Part shown: positions 59,281 through 64,000 of the stretch, piece by piece
How positions within the stretch are numbered: position 1 is the first letter of the stretch
Layout: the number at the start of each line of letters is the position of its first letter
From: JAHBNG01 sp039028975
GTDB taxonomy: Bacteria > Chloroflexota > Anaerolineae > Caldilineales > Caldilineaceae
DNA length: 64,000 bases
NCBI GenBank assembly: GCA_039028975.1
Contig: JBCCHB010000052.1
Span: 1-64,000, forward strand
Direction: 5' to 3'
Position numbers and translations under genes: made by a program
The notes under the pieces: model-generated
The model's input: only the letters and a program-made list of their open reading frames with translations
What the model was told of the DNA's origin: nothing
Databases searched by the model: none

Positions 59281-60237
59281 ATGCTCACAGCAGAACAAGA
59301 GAATGATATTAACGTTGCCGGGATTGCGGTTAAAAACAACCCAAACAACTTTGAAGCCTATGTAGAACTAGGAATGGCCTATTTTGAGGCGAATCAGTTC
59401 GATGATGCCATGGCTGCTTTCCAGCAAGCCATTCAACTGAATCCCGATGCCGCAGCCGCCCATAATGGTGTGGGGCGGGTCTGCTACCATACAGGACCTG
59501 TTCAAGCGGCAATTGATGCCTACGAACGCGCCATTGAACTGGATAGAAAGTACAAAGACCCATACTACGGATTAGGCATTCTCTATTTTTCCAAGCTTGG
59601 TGATTATGATGCCGCTATTGAAGCCTTTCAGCGGGCGATTGAACTTCACCCTGGTGATTCATCTTTCATCGTCTTTCTCGGCATTACTTATTCACGTATG
59701 GGACAATTCGATGCAGCGATCAACACATTTCAGCGGGCGATTGATCTGGATCCGGAATCAACGTTTGCCTATGGAAATTTGAGCATTGTCTACTTATACC
59801 AAAGTCGCTTTGCAGAGATGATTGCAACCTGTAAACGCGAGATTGAGATCGAAGATGCTCACGATGCCCGGCGTATGTTGGGCTACGTGTACGAACTAAC
59901 TGGTCAACCTGAACAGGCAATAGAGCAACTTGAGCAATCGATAGCACTCGCTCCCACTGACTACGAGGCAAGGGGGGCTTTGGCGAAGATGTATCACATT
60001 ACCGGTCGTACACAGGATGCTAGCGAGCACTATGCTATGGCCAGCGCAATGGCCGGACGAGATGATGAGTACGGCCAAGCCTGCTTTGAGTCGGTCAGTG
60101 GCAACTCGGAGCAAGCACTAAAACTGCTAGAAACCGCGTTGACCAAAGGACAGTTGCAGTCAGGATGGGCACGTATTGACCCTGAGTTTGTGTTTGTACG
60201 TGATGATCCGCGTTTCAAGTCGTTGGTTGAAAATTAG
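59281..60237 (+). CDS. tetratricopeptide repeat (TPR) protein
   Basis: 318 residues from the ATG at 59281, with AAGGAG four bases upstream; an in-frame ATG at 59260 is less well placed. About seven TPR units run from residue ~25 to ~255 (AYVELGMAYFEANQFDDAMAAFQQAIQLNP, DPYYGLGILYFSKLGDYDAAIEAFQRAIELHP, and so on), ending in IDPEFVFVRDDPRFKSLVEN, a common terminal motif of TPR proteins. It has no signal peptide. A protein-protein scaffold role is expected; partners are unknown. It precedes the double-GNAT gene by 57 bases. Confidence 0.9.
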   Translation: MLTAEQENDINVAGIAVKNNPNNFEAYVELGMAYFEANQFDDAMAAFQQAIQLNPDAAAAHNGVGRVCYHTGPVQAAIDAYERAIELDRKYKDPYYGLGILYFSKLGDYDAAIEAFQRAIELHPGDSSFIVFLGITYSRMGQFDAAINTFQRAIDLDPESTFAYGNLSIVYLYQSRFAEMIATCKREIEIEDAHDARRMLGYVYELTGQPEQAIEQLEQSIALAPTDYEARGALAKMYHITGRTQDASEHYAMASAMAGRDDEYGQACFESVSGNSEQALKLLETALTKGQLQSGWARIDPEFVFVRDDPRFKSLVEN

Positions 60238-60294
60238 CAGCCATCCACTATCAACCATCATATCTTTTATCATCAACAGAAGGAAAACAATATT

Positions 60295-61293
60295 TTGTAC
60301 AGCGTACGCCCTTTTAATCCGACAGATCAAGAATATGAAATAGGCGTTGCTCTAAGTGCTCTTGCAAATCCGAATACCCGCCCGTCTACCGTCGACCAAT
60401 GGAAAGAGACGAGCGATACATGGGACGCCAATTATCACTATCAACGCTTTGTTATTGAAAGAAATTCAGCGGATGAAACAAAAGAGATTGTGGCTGTTGG
60501 GACAATCTTTGAAGCATTCTGGTCACATACCTCTGGCGAGTACACATTTTGGATCAACGTTCACCCAGACTTTGCTGAGCGGGCGGTTTTTCGGCTGATT
60601 TATGACCATATGGTCAACAGTGTGGCCAATCGAACGCCAAAGCCGACCAAACTGCTGACAGTCTCTAGCGAAAACCTGACTGCCAAAATTCAGTTCCTGC
60701 TAGACCAAGGATTTGAGCAGACTCAGCACCTCTCCAAGCTCGGGTTAGCCGTGCCAGATTTTGATCACGCTCCTCATGCAGGAGAGGAGGAAAAGTTGGC
60801 TGCAGAAGGTATTTGTATTTATACCCTATCCCAACTTGAGAAGCTGGATTCTGACTGGAAAGAGAAGCTCTACCAGCTACGTATCATGCTAGAAGAAGAA
60901 GAGTCAGGTATAGGGAGTACAAGTCTGACACTGCCTCAATTTGAAGAAAACTATCTGCAAGATCCGGCTCTTGATCCAGAAGCTTGGTGGGTTGCTATTG
61001 ATACGCGAACTGCTAGTGAACAGAACATAGGTACCTACATTGGATACAGCAATCTCTGGCTCAATGATGAGGCTCGCCAACGGCTCGATAGTGGTATGAC
61101 AGGTGTCTTAAGGCGTTATCCAGTTCAACAAATCGGCAAGTTGCTCATCCTGAAGGGTATTGAATACGGGCAGCGCCACGGCAGTGAACAGATCGTGACC
61201 AACGATGATGAGCACAGCCCATTTGTGGACGTCAATGAGGAACTTGGGTTTAAGCACCTGATCGGCGCTGTGCGCTTTGCGAAGACAGTATAA
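60295..61293 (+). CDS. tandem GNAT-type N-acetyltransferase
   Basis: 332 residues. The start is TTG at 60295 with AGAAGGA about nine bases upstream, since no ATG fits. Two GNAT-like halves are visible: residues 1-165 (IVAVGTIFEAFW, FWINVHPDFAERAVFRLIYDHM), where the CoA loop is weak, and residues of about 172-332 with TGVLRRYPVQQIGKLLILKGIEYGQRHGSEQIVTNDDEHSPFVDVNEELGFK, the classical motif set. One half is likely catalytic and the other structural. It lies eight bases upstream of the deaminase-like gene, so the two are probably co-translated and may act on related amines. Confidence 0.85.
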   Translation: MYSVRPFNPTDQEYEIGVALSALANPNTRPSTVDQWKETSDTWDANYHYQRFVIERNSADETKEIVAVGTIFEAFWSHTSGEYTFWINVHPDFAERAVFRLIYDHMVNSVANRTPKPTKLLTVSSENLTAKIQFLLDQGFEQTQHLSKLGLAVPDFDHAPHAGEEEKLAAEGICIYTLSQLEKLDSDWKEKLYQLRIMLEEEESGIGSTSLTLPQFEENYLQDPALDPEAWWVAIDTRTASEQNIGTYIGYSNLWLNDEARQRLDSGMTGVLRRYPVQQIGKLLILKGIEYGQRHGSEQIVTNDDEHSPFVDVNEELGFKHLIGAVRFAKTV

Positions 61294-61301
61294 AGGGAAA
61301 T

Positions 61302-62660
61302 ATGAACAACGCGAATCTACTAACAGGCTGTGAACTACACCTCCACGTCCTTGGTGCTTTTTATGCCGAGGACATCTTTGAACTAGGCAAGGACCATTAC
61401 CAAAGCATCGACTGGGATCAGTGGGGATTCGTAGATGCCTACGAAGGCGCGTTTTGCAGCCGCCCTGATCCAATCAAGATCTTTGAAGACGCTCTTCACG
61501 ATAAGCAGGCCGGCTTCGAACGCTTCAAAAAACTACACGTCTACAGTGAAGAAGATGGCGGTGACTTTGGACGCTGGGAGGTAAAGGGCAAGTTTGGCAG
61601 CAGCGTCTGGACCCACTACCGCAAGATGGGCGAATCAGGCGACCGAATGCTCATGGAACGTATGCTCACTACCCATCGAACTCAGGGACTGGACTATGTT
61701 GAATATCGATGCGGCAGTGGGTTAGATGGCTGGCTTTACTGGCATCGGATCTGCGCAGAGATGCTGCAAGCAGCCAGTGACGACGGGTTCACCGCTCGCT
61801 ACATTCTGAGCATCCCGCGCTATGCACCAATGGAAGCCTACGAATTGACCCAAACCTTGCTGGACGACAATCCCGAATTGGCTCCCACCATTGTCGGCGT
61901 TGACTTTGCAACAATGGAAGAGGGTTTCCCGCCGAAAAATTTTAAGCCCTTTTTTGACGCGGTTGCCAAGGGAAATCAGGATAAACCAGAGCGGGCCTTG
62001 GATATCGTCTACCACGTAGGCGAATCCTACTTTGACAAGTCGTTGGAGAGCGCGTCGCGCTGGTGTCATGAAATTGCTGAGATGGGGGCCAAACGGATTG
62101 CCCATGCCATCGCCTTGGGACTTGATCCAGCCGTAGCCATTGCCCGGCGACCTCATGCTCATGAGTTGGAGCTTGTCAGCGAGCGGCTCGATCAAATCGA
62201 GTATGACCTACATCACCAAGATCGTTTGGCTGCTTATGGTATCGAGATTGATATAGCATCACTGACTGACGAAAAGGGAGCTTTGCTGAAGATGGCTCCA
62301 GAAGATAAGGTAGATCGCCCCTACGACGAAAATCGTTTGGAGCAAGTGAGACGCAGGCAGACGTTCGTATTGGATCGTCTTGTTGAGTTGGGCACGGTAA
62401 TTGAGGTCTGTCCGACCTCTAACTTACGTATCGGCGGCGTCCCTGATCCCAGCGCTCATCCCATCCATCGATTTCTGAAGTCGAACGTCAATCTAATCAT
62501 CAGCTCCGACGATCCCGGCAACTTTGATATCACCCAAGCTTCCGAGATTGAGTGGGTATTAAACCATACTGACATGACGTTAGATGACCTAGAAAAACGT
62601 TTAGGTGATCCGAGACGGTTTCGTTTGGGGCAAAATCGGGATAGTTCACATATGGGTTGA
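61302..62660 (+). CDS. adenosine deaminase-superfamily protein
   Basis: 452 residues, longer than the ~340 of typical adenosine deaminases, with extra sequence at about 30-130. Metal and catalytic motifs are intact: His13 and His15 in CELHLHVLG, His and Glu in YHVGES, His in KRIAHAIAL, then VCPTSNLRIGGV and the SSDDP pair of aspartates. It should deaminate a purine or similar aminated ring. The extra N-terminal region (DFGRWEVKGKFGSSVWTHYRKMGESG) is distinctive and may set substrate choice. AAAGGGAAAT precedes the ATG. It belongs with the acetyltransferase just upstream. Confidence 0.88.
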   Translation: MNNANLLTGCELHLHVLGAFYAEDIFELGKDHYQSIDWDQWGFVDAYEGAFCSRPDPIKIFEDALHDKQAGFERFKKLHVYSEEDGGDFGRWEVKGKFGSSVWTHYRKMGESGDRMLMERMLTTHRTQGLDYVEYRCGSGLDGWLYWHRICAEMLQAASDDGFTARYILSIPRYAPMEAYELTQTLLDDNPELAPTIVGVDFATMEEGFPPKNFKPFFDAVAKGNQDKPERALDIVYHVGESYFDKSLESASRWCHEIAEMGAKRIAHAIALGLDPAVAIARRPHAHELELVSERLDQIEYDLHHQDRLAAYGIEIDIASLTDEKGALLKMAPEDKVDRPYDENRLEQVRRRQTFVLDRLVELGTVIEVCPTSNLRIGGVPDPSAHPIHRFLKSNVNLIISSDDPGNFDITQASEIEWVLNHTDMTLDDLEKRLGDPRRFRLGQNRDSSHMG

Positions 62661-62666
62661 AAAATT

Positions 62667-62732
62667 GTAGGCGCTGCTTTTAGCTGCGCATTCTCTGTCA
62701 AAGGGGGTTGCGCAGCTAAAAGCAGCGCCTAC
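62667..62732. repeat. dispersed repeat family 2, copy 2 (24-bp perfect hairpin)
   Basis: gtaggcgctgcttttagctg... at 62667-62690 pairs exactly with 62709-62732. It begins seven bases after the deaminase-like stop and may act as its terminator. It shares its sequence with 19221-19282. Confidence 0.85.
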
Positions 62733-62802
62733 GGAACAATAAGCATGGCAACCTATTTCGTTGGTTGTGTAAAATCGTCAAAATAAGAACAAAGGACGTT
62801 GA

Positions 62803-64000
62803 ATGACAACCTTTCCAATGCGCGCTAACCGGACCTTCATCCACGATTTGTGGGAGGGCAAAGTCCTGAATGCTCGGAGGCGCAAATTTCTTTCTTACTA
62901 TAAGCCGTACTTGAGAATCTTCACTATCGATATCGCTTGTGCAATTTTCGTATCCGTGATTGCACTGATCCTGCCGCTATGCATACGAGTTATCACCAAA
63001 AGCTTGGCAGATGGCATCACGCCCGACTCGCTGACCCAGATCTACACCATGGGCGCGGTGATGCTCGTTCTTGTACTAATTCACACGGTGTGCAACATGC
63101 TCTACGCCTACCAAGGCCATGTGATGGGTGCCATGATGGAGCGGGACATGCGGCGTGAGCTGTTTGCTCACTATCAGAAGCTCTCGTTCTCGTTTCACGA
63201 TGATCAGCGGACAGGACAGTTGATGACGCGGCTCACTCACGACACCTTCGCCCTTGGCGAATTGTTCCATCATGGTCCAGAAGACATCGTGATTTCGTTG
63301 CTCCATTTTGTGGGTGCAATCATCATTCTGTATGTCATCAATCCAATGCTGGCGCTGATTGTCTTGGTCTTTCTGCCCGTCATGGCACTTCATGCCGTTG
63401 TCTTTAACAAAAAGATGAACATAACCCTGAGGCAGAGTAAGGATCAGGTCGGTAACATCAACGAACAGGTAGAAGATACGCTGGCGGGCATTCGGGTCGT
63501 CTATTCATTTACCAATGAGGAGATAGAGAAGCAGAAATTTGCCCGCACTGACAATCTCTTGGTCGCCATTTGCAGAAAAGTCATCCGCAGCGAAGTCCTC
63601 TTTTACGAGGGAATCATTGGCCTCACCCAGTTAATGACCATTGCCGTGGTCGTCTTTGGCGGGGTAGCCATTGTCAACGCTTCTCTCGATTTGCCTGATC
63701 TGATCACGTTTCTGCTCTACATTGGCCTCTTGATCGAACCGATCAAGCGCTATGGTAACTTTGTTCGGCTCTACCAGGAAGGCATCACTGGCTTTGACCG
63801 CTTTATGGAAGCACTGGAAGTCGAGCCAGATATTCCAGATGCACCTAGTGCTGTGGAACTCTCGCAAGTTCAGGGTAATGTGGCCTTTAGAGATGTCAGC
63901 TTTCGTTACAATGAAGGGAATGATTGGGTTTTAAATGACCTTTCTCTGGAGATTCAAGCAGGCGAATATGTGGCTTTGGTTGGCGCATCCGGCGTAGGGA
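62803..64000 (+). CDS. ABC exporter (fused permease-ATPase), 3' end cut by window edge
   Basis: 399 codons visible. The ATG at 62803 has AAAGGA upstream. Residues 1-330 are an ABC exporter membrane domain of the MsbA/LmrA type (YYKPYLRIFTIDIACAIFV, MRRELFAHYQKLSFSFHDD, GQLMTRLTHDTFALGELF, IRVVYSFTNEEIEKQKF). The ATPase domain starts near residue 365 (VAFRDVSFRYNEGNDWVLNDLSL), and the window ends within Walker A (VALVGASGVG). It probably exports a lipid, peptide or drug as a dimer, but the substrate is unknown. Confidence 0.95.
   Translation, partial: MTTFPMRANRTFIHDLWEGKVLNARRRKFLSYYKPYLRIFTIDIACAIFVSVIALILPLCIRVITKSLADGITPDSLTQIYTMGAVMLVLVLIHTVCNMLYAYQGHVMGAMMERDMRRELFAHYQKLSFSFHDDQRTGQLMTRLTHDTFALGELFHHGPEDIVISLLHFVGAIIILYVINPMLALIVLVFLPVMALHAVVFNKKMNITLRQSKDQVGNINEQVEDTLAGIRVVYSFTNEEIEKQKFARTDNLLVAICRKVIRSEVLFYEGIIGLTQLMTIAVVVFGGVAIVNASLDLPDLITFLLYIGLLIEPIKRYGNFVRLYQEGITGFDRFMEALEVEPDIPDAPSAVELSQVQGNVAFRDVSFRYNEGNDWVLNDLSLEIQAGEYVALVGASGVG

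Noticed and set aside
164..63000. Search for tRNA, rRNA and riboswitch sequences in all gaps over 100 bases
   Set aside because: No cloverleaf, conserved rRNA segment or known riboswitch core was recognised by eye; a covariance-model search would be needed to exclude small RNAs.

Overview
The window reads as part of a free-living bacterial chromosome, most likely Chloroflexota (Anaerolineae/Caldilineae type). This is an inference from gene style: many dipeptide-type ABC importers whose lipoproteins carry DSDGDG-type acidic loops, large secreted multidomain proteins ending in an FLPL(I/V)Q-like tail, LVIVD/choice-of-anchor and lamin-tail domains, and dense intergenic inverted repeats. No rRNA, tRNA, phage or CRISPR array was seen. 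Base composition looks balanced; the ATPase/nuclease-like pair at 13.5-15.1 kb looks more AT-rich than its neighbours.

Layout. 1-4.0 kb (minus strand): a DppC-type permease, a peptide-binding lipoprotein, a DppB-type permease and the first 49 codons of a GH116-like glucosylceramidase. 4.6-6.4 kb: an S9-family peptidase-like protein that appears to lack two of its three catalytic residues. 6.8-8.8 kb: a secreted LVIVD-repeat protein. 9.7-13.3 kb: a sugar ABC importer (binding protein and two permeases, no ATPase gene). 13.5-15.1 kb: an AAA ATPase plus a small PD-(D/E)XK-like protein, a candidate defence or DNA-processing pair. 15.1-18.9 kb: a full-length GH116-like enzyme, paralogous to the one cut at the left edge, translationally coupled to a CobW/COG0523 GTPase.

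19.4-29.9 kb is a surface/secretion island: a lamin-tail/Calx-beta/nuclease protein, a CIA30-fold lipoprotein, a beta-helix protein and a CAP-domain protein. Three of these four share the same ~150-residue C-terminal domain and an FLPL(I/V)Q-like terminus. 30.2-31.1 kb holds a two-domain VOC protein.

31.3-58.3 kb is a very large import-and-hydrolysis locus around two further dipeptide-type importers. On the minus strand it carries a phosphotriesterase-family hydrolase, cysteine-hydrolase-like proteins, two M20 proteins, an M28/DUF4910-like protein, acetyltransferases, a VapBC-type toxin-antitoxin pair, a Gfo/Idh/MocA oxidoreductase and a DUF6282-like protein. On the plus strand it carries two DUF4438 proteins around a small winged-helix regulator, an SDR, VOC proteins and a hydantoinase/dihydroorotase-type amidohydrolase. 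The set suggests uptake and breakdown of small amides, ureido compounds or cyclic peptides; the substrate cannot be read from sequence. Several of the hydrolase-like proteins have substituted catalytic residues. A 20-bp perfect palindrome in the divergent region at 48.7 kb is a likely operator.

58.4-64 kb: an IS1-type transposase remnant, a TPR protein, a double-GNAT protein, an adenosine-deaminase-like protein and the 5' part of an ABC exporter cut by the right edge. Three dispersed intergenic repeat families, and a set of word-repeat inverted repeats placed between binding-protein and permease genes, run through the whole window.
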